Below, piece after piece: positions 22,460-36,500 of a stretch of 64,000 nucleotides of DNA. Source of the DNA: Hydractinia symbiolongicarpus (taxonomy: Eukaryota > Cnidaria > Hydrozoa > Anthoathecata > Hydractiniidae); the NCBI RefSeq assembly GCF_029227915.1, contig NC_079882.1, positions 19,294,501 through 19,358,500 of the forward strand, read 5' to 3'. The notes beneath the pieces are model-generated. The model searched no databases and was not told the origin of the DNA. It was given only the letters and a program-made list of their open reading frames with translations. Both the position numbers and the translations under genes were made by a program. The first letter of the stretch is position 1; each line of letters starts with the position of its first letter.

Positions 22460-25270
22460 TTATACTATATTATGATAATTCAAAGAAAATTTCGCGATTT
22501 TGGCCTTTCTCGCGAAACGTGACTACCGTGAAAAATCCACTAAAATTTTTTAAACAAATCTTGATTTAATTATTTTCAAATTGCCAAATTTCTCACAAAA
22601 CTTAAAGTGTTAAAAAAGTTCCTCAATGATTTTAGAATACTTTCAACCAATCGGGTATAGCAATTAGATTTAAAAATAAAATAAGTTGATGCTTGAATGA
22701 TTTGAATGATTGAAATCAACATGAAATTGATTGCAAGTAAAAACAAAACAAAAGTTAAATTAGCGTGAAGTTTTGTTCCGTTGAATAATAAAATTGGAAT
22801 ATTAAGAACTATTCAATATATGGTTTGACACACGGTTTTATAAATATAGAATTTACTCCGTAGTTTTTTATTTATTATTTTTATTTCTTTGTAATTAAAG
22901 CTAGCCTACTGCGTGTTTAGCCAATTTGTGTGCACCATTTGAAGTAAATTCCTATGTGATTGCCCACGACAACGCGATCAGGTGAATTTTTTATAATATT
23001 GGTGCAAACTTGAGACAAACACATTTGACCTGACGACATGTTTTATTTTTTTACGTGTTCGTATGTTCGTGTGTTGATGTCGTTTTCTGTTTAACCATTC
23101 AGAGTGAATACACTCCACATAGATGTATGTCTTTAAATAAGATACAGTTCAAATACAAATTCACAAGTGTTAATAAAACATTTGAAGGTCAAAGGTCTTG
23201 CAAAACATTTAAATACATTATTACCTGTTTTTAAAAAAAATGGTTAATTTAAAGATATACAAATTCATCAGCTCGAAAGAAAACCGTAACTTTTGTAAAT
23301 AACAGTGAGTTCGTAATTAGGAGCTTTCATTGCAAAACTTTGACTCGTACTAATTAAAATCCATTATTCATGTCCCTGTTGAGCGATATTAGATATTCTC
23401 ATTAGCTTTCGGTTAAAGATAACATTTTTTTTTTCAAAAACTGACCCCTCAATGTAAAAACGACATGAACTTCCGTGCATATTGCGGTGTTTTTTAGGAG
23501 TCTTAAAGTTGCTAAACTTTGCCTATATTTAATAAATAGTGTTTAGCCAGATTTTCACTTAGAATTAAAACGTATCATAATGTAACGTATTATTTTGGTT
23601 TCAATGATTGGTTCACTGCAAAAAAAAGTTGAATTAAGTCACACTTTTTCATGTATCAACTCATATCGATCGAAAGATAAAGCTTGTCTAATCAGATCAA
23701 CTGATTTTGGTACGACACGCATATCATATTTTAAGTGGAAATCCGGCTTAGGCTGAATTCCCGAGAACAGGAATATTTTAAGGGAAAACTTTTTGCCGGC
23801 ATTTCCACAAGGTATCAACAACAGAGACAGTGTTGTGGAAAACAACAAGATACAGGTGATAAAGCTCTGATCCTATCATTAGGGACTTACGAAATAAAAA
23901 CAGAAACTATCTTCGCAATTTTTTTTTCACTGAGGAAATTGACACAGGACCCTTTTTTCGAAGTACCTTTAGTCCTAACATTTACTAAATCGCGTGCTAG
24001 TGTTGTCTTTTTGTGCGTGTCTGTGTTTTTGTTTTTTATGGATAACTATTTTTACTTTTTATTGGAATTTTAAAAGTTGTTGTTTCCGTTGCATACATTT
24101 TGACGAAAGGTGCTTTAGATATTATATCTTCAGAGAGAATGAAAAAAAAAATGTTTAAAATTAATCCAGCGGCCGCCTTGCATCCGTCCTTTTATAATCT
24201 CTTTGGCTAACTTAATTTCTTTTAGAGCTAGCAGGGTATCGCGATTATTCCTATCAACGCCATTGGGAAAGTTTTTGAACATCAGAAAGTTTCCCTCATA
24301 AGGTAGATCACTCGAAGCATTCTGTGAGAATCTATTAGATTTCTATTAAACAGGCGTTATCAAAAGTCTTGTGTGGATCTTAATATGCCATAATCATACT
24401 TCTTTTAATATACTAGTATCCAGAAGAACGCTAATTATGTACGTTATTGTCACGTAACACAGCTTATTACGATGGTAATATCCACTCGTCAATAATATAC
24501 GAAGGTTTACAACTGGAATTTAAGGTTAAGAATTATACGTTGATTTATGTCGCAAGAAATGTTCAATTTCCCATAGAAAATATACTGAAGGCCAGTGTGA
24601 AAAAAAGTTTACAACAACAAAACAAGCACACTGGGAAATCTTAAGCGCTTCAAAGCACCAGAGATCAATGATAAAATATTGACATTGAGGTATGTCTATC
24701 ATTGTACATGAGGTATCCCAATAAACTTATTTTCAGGAGGTTGGGTATTGACGTTATGGAATTACCTCATTTTAAAGTTTTTTAAGAAAATGTGTATTAT
24801 CAACAACAAAATATTTCGTTGTAGAATAAGATTTTTTTCCTGAGAAAAATATCCTTACGTCGTAAAATAAATAAAAAAAAAAGTTCGTACGAATGAAATG
24901 ATTTCGAATAATAATTTACAAATATTTACAGTCAGTTTATATCACATTTGTTTGAAATTATATTTCAAAAGTATCACGACAAAAAATATGGATAAAATTT
25001 ACAATAGGCACAATTTTTTGGCAAGCTATGTGCCTTTCCTGGAATTATTCTTCTTAAATATTATTTTAGGAAAACTACGGAGTGTATTTTCTAAGTAACT
25101 CGCTAAAATTGACGCTAAAAAATAATGCTTTAGATGCATAGCATTTGTAAACAAAGTTTTTAAAATACATTCGGGAGAAGAGTATCTCTCGTTTAACTAT
25201 AAAATCTAAGAAATTTATCTAAATTTGAAATAGAACAATCAAAAACTATAAAACTTATGTTTTGAAAAAG
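22460..25270. other. intergenic, downstream of the MYND gene
   Basis: No gene supported. A CGCGAAA patch lies at 22487-22520. The word CGGCCGCCTT at 24171-24180 recurs at 53379-53388 (CCGGCCGCCTTATTCCG), hinting at another dispersed repeat. Confidence 0.4.
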
Positions 25271-25274
25271 TTTT

Positions 25275-28200
25275 TTAAATTTCTCCTGCACAGGTTCTGC
25301 TGTGAGATCGCCATTCGCTGAGCTGAAAAAAAAATGATCAATAAAAATATTAGTTTAAGACATTAAGTTATCAAGTTTGGTTTCGTTTGGAAATAGCAAG
25401 ATTCACATCTTTAAGAAGTATCAGAAAATTTTTAATGACGTCTATCATGTTACTTTAGTGTACTTAGACATTTAGAAAACAAACAAACAAATAACTTTAC
25501 CGAGTCTCTAATATTCTTACCTGACATTTTTGACTACAGTACCATGCTTTTCGACATCCAGAACACAAGTACTGGGCGTCTTTGCTGCATATTTTGCAAT
25601 GTCTCTTTTCAGTGTCCTCTTGCGTTTTGTGCCTGTCGTTAAGTTGTTCTGTTTTTTCTTTTTGATTAATTTCATCTTGAGAAAGTCTTTTGTATAATTC
25701 AGCAGAAACGTACGTCTGCGGTGGAGAACGCCTTGAAAATTTATTTAATGGCTCAGGTGGATTAGTACTGCTTGCCCGCTTCAAACTTATCTCTTCGTGT
25801 GTTGGCAGTCCTTCGCGTTCTCTAATACTTGCGGAATAATCCAGAAAACTGTAATCTACAGGTTTTGATCGTCCAAAGTCCAATGAACCGTTTCTAGTAC
25901 GTGGAATTTTGTGACTGTAAAATCGTGGTACAGTCGCGTCTATATGACTGTGTGGCATCTAGAAAGTAATGTTGTTGTTATGTTATTACCAAGGAGATAA
26001 AAGGTTGTACATCTAGACATATCTCTAGATGCTATGTCCATCGCTTAGCTTGAATACATTATATACAAGTTGTGTGACATTAAAAAGAAAGTGATTTTCA
26101 ATTTGCATTTTAGACGACATTGTTCATTAGTAAATTGTTATAGGGAATAGGATCGATTGGAACTTATGCATATTCCCCTGGTGTGATATATAAGAGTTAG
26201 GGCTAGTGATATTATTCTTATGCTTATGAAAAAAGTAGTACAAAATTGAAGGATATTTCGGCTTAATTACGATTGTAACAATGAATAACACAACTCAACA
26301 CAATTCTTTATGCTTAATAATTATAAGAAGAATACAAATGATTATACCTCTTTATGTGTTGGTATTAGCATTGGTTCCCTAGGTTCTTGTAATGGTATTC
26401 TACCCACAACCGGATGCGCACGAAACCTTAACCGTTCTTCTTCTTCATGCCTTCGTATGGCCAACAGTTGTTCCTTTGTCAGTCTTGGTATTCCATTCGG
26501 TATGGATAAAGGAGATGGCTTACCAAGGGCGGTTCTCTCACGCTGTGCCTGTTCCAGGAATATTTCGTGCGTTCCAGGCCGAGGTACAATAGTATCTGGC
26601 CGTAAGGATTGTGTATTGTTTATTTCTGCTTCTCTTAGAGCTAGTTTTTCCCTTTCTGTCAGTCTATCGTCCCTTACTACTTGCCTGTTGGGTTGTCTTA
26701 CAGTATGTCCCAAGGGAAATCCCAGTTGTAACACCCGTAGATCATCTACTGTACGTATTCGTTCGTTTAATGGAACCCTTGCATCATCAACTATCGTTGT
26801 TTTCGGATCACGAAAAGCATGTCCCGGATACTGGTTTAATTTTTCTATACGTTGTATTTCTTCCCGCTTTCTAGCTTCTTGTATCAAATGTATTTCTCTT
26901 TCACGCATCTGCTTACTGTATAAAGGATTTTCACGTAACAGTTCTCTGGGACTCAGCTTTAATCCATTCTCATATATCGCATCAGCACTCCCTACTGTCT
27001 CTGCTTCTGGTGGCAGGCGTCTGTGGTATGGATGGATGCGATTATCAGGGAGCCTTTCGTCAGTGTTTGTATGAACATAAGAAGAAGGCGAGTAACGTGC
27101 ACGTGCATAATGGGTTTGTGTTTCGAGTAAGTCATTCATTTTCACTCGTACAGGTGAGGGATGTAAAGGTTCATTAATTTTATAAGAACGACTTTCAATA
27201 TTTCGAGATAAAGAATTGTATTCCCTGTTGGCAATATCTCCAGATATTCGTATTTCGTCCTTGGGAATTTGCGAAATTTCTAGAGGAGGTGCAGACCTCA
27301 GATATCTTCTATCTTCGCTCGCACGTTTTTGCATATCACTTAGTTGTCGCATTCGATTCACCCTTTCCATTTCTAATATGGCTCTGTTTTGCTCTTCTTC
27401 TATTGGTCTCTTTCTATTATAGCGCTCTTCTACTAAATATTTACTGTAAGGAATTTGACTAACGGTAGGATGAGGATACGGATATTGTTGCGGATACGTA
27501 AACGGTTGACTATCTGACTCTTTTCGTGTCATCACTACAAGGTTAGATGGTAACACTTGATATGGTGATTGTTGTGCACTATCTTCAGAACGAGCTCTTT
27601 GTACACCTGGCGATCGTTCAGGGTATTGTACATATGTTCTTTCTAAAGGAGCAGAAGCAGTATGAATGTGAGAATGACGTTGAGATCCCTCCTGTACTGG
27701 CAATATTGATGATGTCAACGCTGGGGGTTCACCACGATAGACTGTTGGACGCGAAGGGTGCTTATGTTGAATTTTCACTGACGCAGCAATAGTGTCTTCA
27801 ACTACTACCTTTTCATGATTATTTAGTTTTTTGGCTAAAAGTGCCGGTGGAAGTGATGTTGCTAATGAAGTTTTTGGCAGAACATGTTGCATTTTGTGTC
27901 CGACTTCAGGAGGATTAATTCTATTTGGGCTACTTAATTGGGGATTTGAAGACTTGGGATCTAACATCCTTAGCAGCAGCTTAGAATGCGATAAATCTTT
28001 TGAACTGTTGTTTTCGATTTCAACATTTCTTCTTCTCATTTTGTCCTCTTTTTCGTTTATGTCATTAATTTCGTTCGGTCTACGAATTGTACTGTCATTT
28101 TCCATTTTTGATTTAGCATTATTGGTATTGATATCGTTGCTTCTGTTACAAAAACTTTCAACTTTCACGTCGTCAATATTTTTCACAGCTGATGTTTTGC

Positions 28201-28552
28201 CCTCGTTTTGTAAAGAAACGTTTACAATGTTAGCATTAGAATCCTTAACATATACTTTTTTATCGCTCATATGTCCAGCTTCGCTAAGAGACATAACTGA
28301 CAGGATTTTTATTTCGTTTATACCAGACGCAGTTACAATAGGGTTTCTTTTGTTTTCAGCAATATTTTGGCTCAATGGCGGAGGCGGTGTTGTTATCTGT
28401 GATTGCACTTCTTTTTCCTCCTGTGATGGATTTTGCACTGCTTTCTCTGTCAATTTGTGTGGCTGAATGTAAATTTGTTTCTGAACTCCATATTCTAGTT
28501 GCTGTTGCAGTTGCTGTTGACGTAACGGCTGTTTTTGTGCTTGTTGTTGTTT

Positions 28553-28584
<32 letters not shown>

Positions 28585-30778
28585 GATGATTTTTTTGTTT
28601 CTGGTGGTGTTGGTTTTGGTGTTGTTGTTTGTGTTGTTGCGGCGACATTTGTGGCGGTTCTTGGAGCTCCTGTTGTGATTGAAGTTGCTGTTGTTCTATT
28701 TTAACTTGTTGTTTTGTTTCCTGCTCTGAATGTTTATGTTGTTGATAGACCTCTTTTTGTTGTTGCTCCTTTTGTTGTTCTTCTTTCTTTTGATGTAACC
28801 ATTGTTTGGGTTTTTCTATCGCCAAATTCCCCTGTTTCCTTTCGGTATTTTGTGCTGTTAATTGTGATTTCATCATGGTCGTAGAAAGAGACACCACCGG
28901 GGCGTCCTGGGATAGTAACTCGCTTTTCGCTTGTTTTTCCTGATTTTCTTGAGTCTTTTCTGAGATTTCCTTAGGCAACGGCGATGTGCATATGTCATCG
29001 TCTTTGGATTGCTCCTCTTTCTGGTTTAGTAATGATGGTGATGATGGTTTTTCTGAAGGTAGGGAATATTTTCTTTGTTTTACATCAGAAGTATTTCTGA
29101 TTTCATCTTTTGTGTCTTTAGGTTGATTTTTGTTAAGATTGGAAGCTGACACATCTCTTTCAACTAACTTATTTTGTTGCTTCAAGCGTTCTACAAGCCA
29201 GTTATGATTCGGTAAATCTAATGCCAATCTATTTTGACTTGCCTTAAAGTCTGTACTAACTTCTGATTTTTTGTTAGCGTTTTTTTGCTTTTGCTTTTTT
29301 CTTTGACTTTTGATATTCATATTATGATCTACTGTTTCTGTATCGCTACAAGTAGTGTTAGCATTATGATTTCCTTCTTTACTGCCTATTCTTTCTTCAT
29401 GGCATATTGCTGTGCTATCCATGGCATCAGTTGTAATTTCTGATTCTTCTTTTTTGGTTGGGGAATTTTTAACTTGTGTAGCTGGCACATGTTGACCTGA
29501 ATCTGAATAAATACTTTCTTCTTCCATTTCGGTATTATTGTTCTCGATTGTTTTTTCTTTCACTGTAGCAGGACTTTCTGTTATAAGTTCAACTTCATCT
29601 TCTGTTTTTAAATTAACACTTTTTCCTTCAGCGGAAAATTTGTTTTCATTTTCAACGGTATTTTTGGCAGGTTTTTCCTCGTTTGCAACAGAAAGCAAAG
29701 GTGGCGCTGCAGGCTGTTGCGCACTGTCATCGTTGGTTACATCAATTATGAGATCTGGAGACGGAATATCCCTCTGCATGTTCTCTTTTTGTAACGTAGT
29801 CGAACTTTTAAGAGTAACAGCAACGTCCCTACTTTTTTTAGCTCGCTGATCATCCATGATACTAAGTGTATCTTTACTTCTTCTATCCCGTGACTCTCGA
29901 GTATATTCCAAAATTCGATTCTCCATTTCCTTGATTTTTTTTTCTTTTTCCTGTATTATTGGTATCAAGGAGCGTTGTCCGGGTGGTAGATCTGAATGCT
30001 TACATTGTTTCATATTAAACTCGGCAGCACTTTGTTCCTTCATGGCCATAACCATTGCCTTATTTGGCATTATTACGTCTGATATCCTTGATAGGTTATA
30101 AATATCATGAGGTGAGCTTAATCGTTGATCAACTCTTCCTTCGATTCGTGAATTATAAGGGTGATGTTTGGGAGGAAATGGGTGCATAACGGCGTGCTCT
30201 GGTCTTCCTCTTACATTTAAAAATTCATTTCTAAATGGCTTTTTATTCACATATTGCATTGTTCGTATATCATTCACCATAGCAGCATCATGGTCTCTTT
30301 TGTATTTGTCCTGCCTTAGCTGTTGATCACGTGCCAAATCTTCAATGAGCAAACGTTTTTGTTTTTCCAGATCTTCAGTTAGTCTTTGTTTTTCACGAAA
30401 TGATTGTCGATTTTGATCATCAGTCATTAAACGTACATACTCTTGGTTAGCTCTGTAATAAGCATCTTGTTCCATATGTTTCCGATTATTATATTCCTGC
30501 TCACGCTGCTCTGCTCTTGCCAGCCATTCTCTTTTTTGAATGTCTAATGGCATCTTCTGCATTTGGGCATGCCTTTTGGCGTCAAGCCATTCTGGTGGAC
30601 GTTGAAAAGCTTCACGCGCTTTTGCAAATTCATGATTTCGGATGATTTCTTCTGCATGAGCAGGCGGCAATTCGATACCTGGTATGTAGGGAATTGATCT
30701 TGGTGTCATCAAAGGAGCTGTTTGTTCCGATGGCAATATCGCATCGGTATTTGGAAGTCGACTCGCCATATGAATCAT
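25275..30778 (-). CDS. large MYND-finger protein with glutamine-rich centre, function unknown
   Basis: Three exons, 30778-26348, 25958-25521 and 25322-25275, joined in phase 0 with GT-AG introns, give about 1638 residues. Two in-frame ATGs (30778 and 30769) compete for the start. Residues 45-165 are rich in Arg, Glu and Gln and predicted to be coiled coil (for example LTEDLEKQKRLLIEDLARDQ). About 380-640 is acidic and low in complexity. About 640-790 is Gln-rich with a run of eleven Gln at about 735. The 800-1470 part is charged with scattered Pro. The C-terminus (about 1598-1633) is a MYND zinc finger: CKIC, CSGC, YCSQKC, then HSRTC from the last exon, all eight ligands present. MYND fingers usually bind Pro-rich peptides in transcriptional corepressors, so a nuclear scaffold or regulator is likely. 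I know no family with this architecture; no SET, SAND, PHD or NHR domain is seen. Long open frames antisense to it are shadows. Confidence 0.85.
28553..28585 (-). repeat. CAA-repeat encoding polyglutamine
   Basis: Eleven Gln codons in a row inside the MYND gene, almost all CAA on the coding strand, in a longer Gln-rich stretch. The near-pure triplet makes it prone to length change between alleles. Confidence 0.9.
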
Positions 30779-33535
30779 ATTACAGTGTTCATTTTTGAAA
30801 ATTCTTTTTTGATATTGGCAATTATTGTCTATTTTCTAAATATTAAAGCACTCATAATTAGGACGACGAGTGTGGTAACACTTTTAACAATGGAAGTTGC
30901 AGTATATATCAAAAGTTAGGTCAAAAGGTTAGGTATTTAAATCTCATTTGACAGTGCATTGTCAATTATATCCCAAAACAATACCTTATGACGACAAACG
31001 GTTTAGACAAATACTTTTTTATTAGCATTGCCATGACAACTGACGGAAACAATTAGACAAAAATTAGCACTGGGCATTCCTTTGTTTAGCAACTTGCGCT
31101 TATTTATTATCACTGCTCAGATAAAAAGTTCCATTGTGTGTAATATGAATTCGGATTAAAAATTGATAAATATTGAATGACTTTAACTTGTAATGATCAA
31201 GACAAAGCTAATTTTAGCATTATTGTGGATAAACTACCTCAAGAAACCAGTCTAATACTAAAAACAGTAACAGCAACAACAACCTAGCAATTAACAATAA
31301 GCAAACAAATAAACAAGTAAAACAAAGATGCGTACAAAAGCTAGCTAATAGGATTAAGCTTAAATGCTGATAAATACTGATAAAAGAAAAAAACATATCA
31401 AAACATAAGCTCTATAATAATTAAATTAGATTCAATGAGAAACGTCAACAAAAAGTTCAATAGCTTTCCATAACTTCACAATGTCAAAGTTAACAATATA
31501 TAGTATTAGTTATAATAATAATAATAAATCCTAGGAGCAGGTATATATACAATATTGATTTTACATCCTTGTGTTTCATCATGACATCCTATAGTTTCCT
31601 TTTTAGCAAACCTAATATGTCTTTAATAACCGCACCTCACATGCTTTCAGAGTCAATTAGTTTTTTCTATCCAGAAATTGCAGCAGAAACAAATAGGCTT
31701 TGAGCTCATAACGCGTTATCTGCTAATTAAAATTAATAAACGTGATTTTAATTAAGAATTAGTCAAGCGAATGACAGTCGTAGTCCGATATGATGAAATG
31801 GTTTAAGCAGATTTGATAAAAACAACAACAACAACAACCACAAACAATGCTGGTATGCTTGCGCATAAACATCCACTGGTAATGCAGCCAGTTTTGCAGC
31901 ATTTGTACATTTTAATGTCCCAAAGACATCAAGTAAACTATTTTATAAGTAAAATTAATTCACTGGTTCTTACATATTCATAAGCTTTGTTTATGAGTTA
32001 AAATTATATCCATTAACTCTATTCAGTTCGCGGTTTCTGGAACATACTACGCCTCCGCTGAAAAGTCGGTAGGGGAGTTAAATTGAATTTCCTTCATATA
32101 AAATATGTATTTACCTCTCACTTATTTGCAGATACAAAAACATATCTTCTTTTAAATACGTTGGTTTAATTTTAGCAAGGCTAATGACAAGCATTTCCTG
32201 ATAAAATATTTTTAGGTATCCAGCAAAGACGACAAAGGTCATTGTAAAGTTCTCTGATTACTTTGCAAAGCTTCACATCCGCGCCATTAGCTGTAGTTAT
32301 AAAATGTTTTTTGTCTTCCATGTAATGGTAGTAGCAACAAACGTTTAATTCCTGCATTTTGCGAAACTAAGAAAGTTATAGGCAAGAAGCGATAAAATTT
32401 TATAAAAAGTGATTTTTCGCTCAGCCATTGCCAAGTATCATCAGACTATATATTTTGTAGCAGAATAAATTTCTATTTCATTCTTAAATTTTATAATTTG
32501 GCACAATAAGTAAATAAAAGAAATAAAAATTGAAGTTACAGAATAAATATGGTATGACTAATAACGCACAGAGAGTATAAAGGACAACCTAGATTCAGGA
32601 CTTTTAATCACCCTGGTTTAGAAACCAGAATAAGCTGAAGATGTCGAGACCATAACAGATGCTAGACAAACATACAAACATTAAACAGACATACACCACA
32701 ACACAGTCTGAAATATCCTGCAATTTAGTTATAACATCTTCAAATTATAAAATTATAAAAGTGTAGCTACGTAGAAATTTAATTTGCTGTGAAGCACATA
32801 GTCTGATAATGCCCAACAGTGCTGACCGAAATATCACTGTTATATACAAAAAGTAAAAAAAAAATCGTTCTTTGTATTTATTTTTTTACTTCAAAACCAC
32901 TTATAGTAAGGGAGGAAAGTGTTTAAAAGGAGCAAAAAACAATCTGTTGTTGGAAAGCTTACAAAAAGTCGAAACACTGTAATCGTAAAATTGCTAAGAG
33001 ATTTTTTGCACAGGAGACGTTTTAAAACTCTTTTTAAAAAAATTGGGGTAACACAAGTATTTTACGCATTTAAGCTGGAGTAAGATATTTTAATAAGAAC
33101 CTAACCTATAAGATCAAAATGTATACACTAAAAATATAACATCTGTAAAACTCGAAATCGTAGATAACCTAACATTCCCTTTAAACTTTTAACCTCTTTA
33201 CGTGCATATTTGACCATAAAACGAGTCTTTTTTCTCAACAAATAGTGTCTCAAAACTGACTTTATTGTCAGGGGACCTCCTGACTTGAAGAATAACGATT
33301 GTATTTTTTAATCCTTTTATTTATATAATTAATTCTGTTTTTCCTTTATACTTACATATCCACACATATAAGTCACCATTAAAGATGTGATGAGTTTACT
33401 GGCTTAAAAGTTGATGAAAAATCTCTCGTGAATAATTAATCCTTTTCATGTCTGCTTAAATAGTATGACGTAACATATAGAAAACAAAATCTTGAATGTA
33501 AATTAACATTCTCGTCTCTTCATTTTTAATAGAAA
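30779..33535. other. upstream of the MYND gene
   Basis: Should hold the promoter and 5' UTR of the MYND gene near 30779-31100. No defined core element was recognised. A short (AAC)n run lies at 31824-31838. No other gene seen. Confidence 0.4.
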
Positions 33536-36500
33536 ATGCGAAAGACAAAAATGACGACCCAGTGTCAGATTGTTTATTACTCTGCATTGTTGCAAGACAA
33601 TCTTACCACTTACACGCATGGTCAATTACTTATAAAATTAACTGACGAATCGATAGAGGGAAGTTTCTTGGTAAGTTCAGGAAAGAAATTAAAAAAATAG
33701 TCACATGTCATCTCTTTTCTTATCTCGAGTTTTAGATTCTTATTTAGGCGTTAAATGTATACTTTCATATTCTAATTTGCACATACTAATTTAGATCATT
33801 TTCATGACAATCTCACTAAATTACAAATATTTGGAGAAAAATTGTAGTGGTTTTTTCACCTAACATAAGCAATTTATTTAATCATAGATTTATTCTACAT
33901 GAGTTAAATAGCTGTCTAAGCGTTAAAAAGTGAAGTTAAACATTCAAACTTACGCAATTTATTATCTTGGTTAATAAACTTTAATATGGTTGTTGCTGTT
34001 ATCACTGTCTTTGCTCGCACTACATAGTATTTGATATACACAATAATAATAAAACCAAAAAATTACTTCTACAATTTCCAAAATATTCCAGTGCAATAAT
34101 TTTCGAATACAAATATTATATCAACATTCAGAATATTCAATTAACTCGTCGTCACCCATTGCTAATGCTGTTAAAAGTTCCAAAGTAATATTAATAAATA
34201 TCTGTTTGAAATTTAAAGCAGAAGTCTTCCGAATAAATAGAATAACACGTTTTATCAATGTTACTGACTTGAAAATCTAACACACGGTTAATAATTCACT
34301 AATAATAAATAGCCACAATAGAAGGAGAGAGAGAGAAACTCCATTGAAATAGTGAATGGCCATTTTATTTGAAAACATCTGTGCACCTGTGGGACAGAAA
34401 ATGGATTCCTCTAAAACATTTATAAATGATGTTAACATTTTTTTTAAGAACATAAATTCATAAATATTAGAAAAGAAAAAACCTTGTCAATTATTTAAGT
34501 AATTGTATATATGTGTATACTATTGACAACACCACTTCTAAAGCGAGCTTTGAATAGACGATTGTAAAACCGAAATGAAACGTCTCGGTTTTTAAATGGC
34601 TATTTTATTACAATACCATGCTTGATTGCTTTTCAAACAAAGCATTACGTCATGTCATTATTGTCGTTTAATACAAAGAAGACATATTAAAGAGAAAAGC
34701 AGGAGATTAGCGGAATTCCATACATGGTATCTAGCTTAAAAAAAAGCGACATGTAATCGGTTTTAATTGCCTTGCCCGGGTAACATAATTACGCTGTGGT
34801 TTGTGTCACAAAAAAGAATCGAATTACGTATTAATTAAAATCACAATTGGCTTTAAAAACTATGAATTATAAAAAATTAAAGTCTTTTCACAGGCATTCA
34901 TGTAATGTATTCATGATCCAATGTTTTGCTAACCTGTTTAAATTTTTTTTTTTCTAATGAATCATGTCAATAATAACAAGAGATTCCAAACGTTGAAATT
35001 GCATGCATGAATTTTCTATCTAAGCATGCAATTTTTGCAGGGATGCATGATTGTAGGTTTTTTAGGTACACCAGTCCCAAAATTTTCTTATGCTCCATGT
35101 TTGTTCTAAAAGTTTCTAAATAATTTATTTTTTACGCAAAAATTGTTCTTACAAGGAAAGCATGCTTTTGTAGTGTGGATGAAAACTGTTTTAAAAACAC
35201 GTTTCCCGAATTCTTGTTTTTTTTAAATTTTAGAATTTTGATGCTTTGACTTCAGAATCATATTCAGCATCATAGAAATAGCGTGTGTGTAAATTTTTAA
35301 CTTAATCCGACATACAAAAATGCTGTTTTGGTGGTATTAATGTTACGGTCAAAACCTTTCTACTTGTACTAATAAGACTCGGTTTTAAGAAAAGGTCGAT
35401 TAGTACAAAATTTAAAAACCTGTTTTAACAGGTTGTTTGTTTGCTGCATGAATATAGAAATTTCACATTTTATCAAGTTTCATGTGAAGTTTTCAACAAT
35501 CACATTCATTTTGTTTGAGAAAGTTGAGAAATAGCAGCGGTACATCAAAGAAAACTAATTCGGGAAAGGTGGATTAACGTTTTAATATGTTTACAAAAAA
35601 CTGAAGAATTGGCAGCCAATAATTAGGAAAACTCAGTTTCTTATACTAAAGAAAAAAATAAATAAAGCCAAAATCTACTCCTCATCTTACAGCGGTTGGG
35701 TGTAGCACACCCCTTTTTATTAAAAAATTTTATATTTTAAAAAAATAATTGTTCGCAACTGTGGATAAGTTAGGAAATACAGAAAAAAACCTTACCTTTA
35801 AAATTCATTTTCTTAGCGAGTTATCGTACGCTTATAATTATCGTGTTTTTAGTATTTGCCTGTAAGATTGAACACGCGTGTGTCAATATTGACATATCTG
35901 CCAGTGATTTTTCGGTGGTTTTTTCGTCATTTTATTTGATCTAAGAGAACTTTACATTTAAATATAGTTGAAGTTTATCGTAGACACAGCTGAATGGCGC
36001 AAAAGTACATCTGGATAAACAAAATAATAAAAAAAAAATAATAAAAAAAAATTCGTTTATCTTTATGCAGCGATTTTGCAAATAAGATAACTGTAGTTCC
36101 AATAACTTCTTTACCTCGTGATTGTCTAGCTATATATACATTTTGCAGAAACGTGGTTTTAATGAAATATTACTTGATTATATTAATCATCAAATCTTTA
36201 TCTCATTTAATTATTATCTACAAATTTTAATATTATTGTAAATAAAAAAACTGTAATTAAATTTCGAAAAAAATAACCTGTATTCATATTCTGCTTCAGA
36301 AAATTTATCAGATAAGTTTTAAGTAAAATATGCTCTATGGTAGAGCTGACCAAATGTAGTAAGGATGTTACAAAGTGTTTCATGTTTACTTTTTTACAGG
36401 TAAAAAGATATTTGTCACAAAACAATACTCTCTTGCGAAACTGCTTAGATTCCTCACGCTCTTTGCAGAAATAATTTTTGAAGCATAACAGAATTTTGTT

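Noticed and set aside
26310-30101. Several long plus-strand open frames (up to 254 codons)
   Set aside because: All are antisense shadows of the 4.4-kb MYND-gene exon, whose low-complexity codons lack stops on the other strand.
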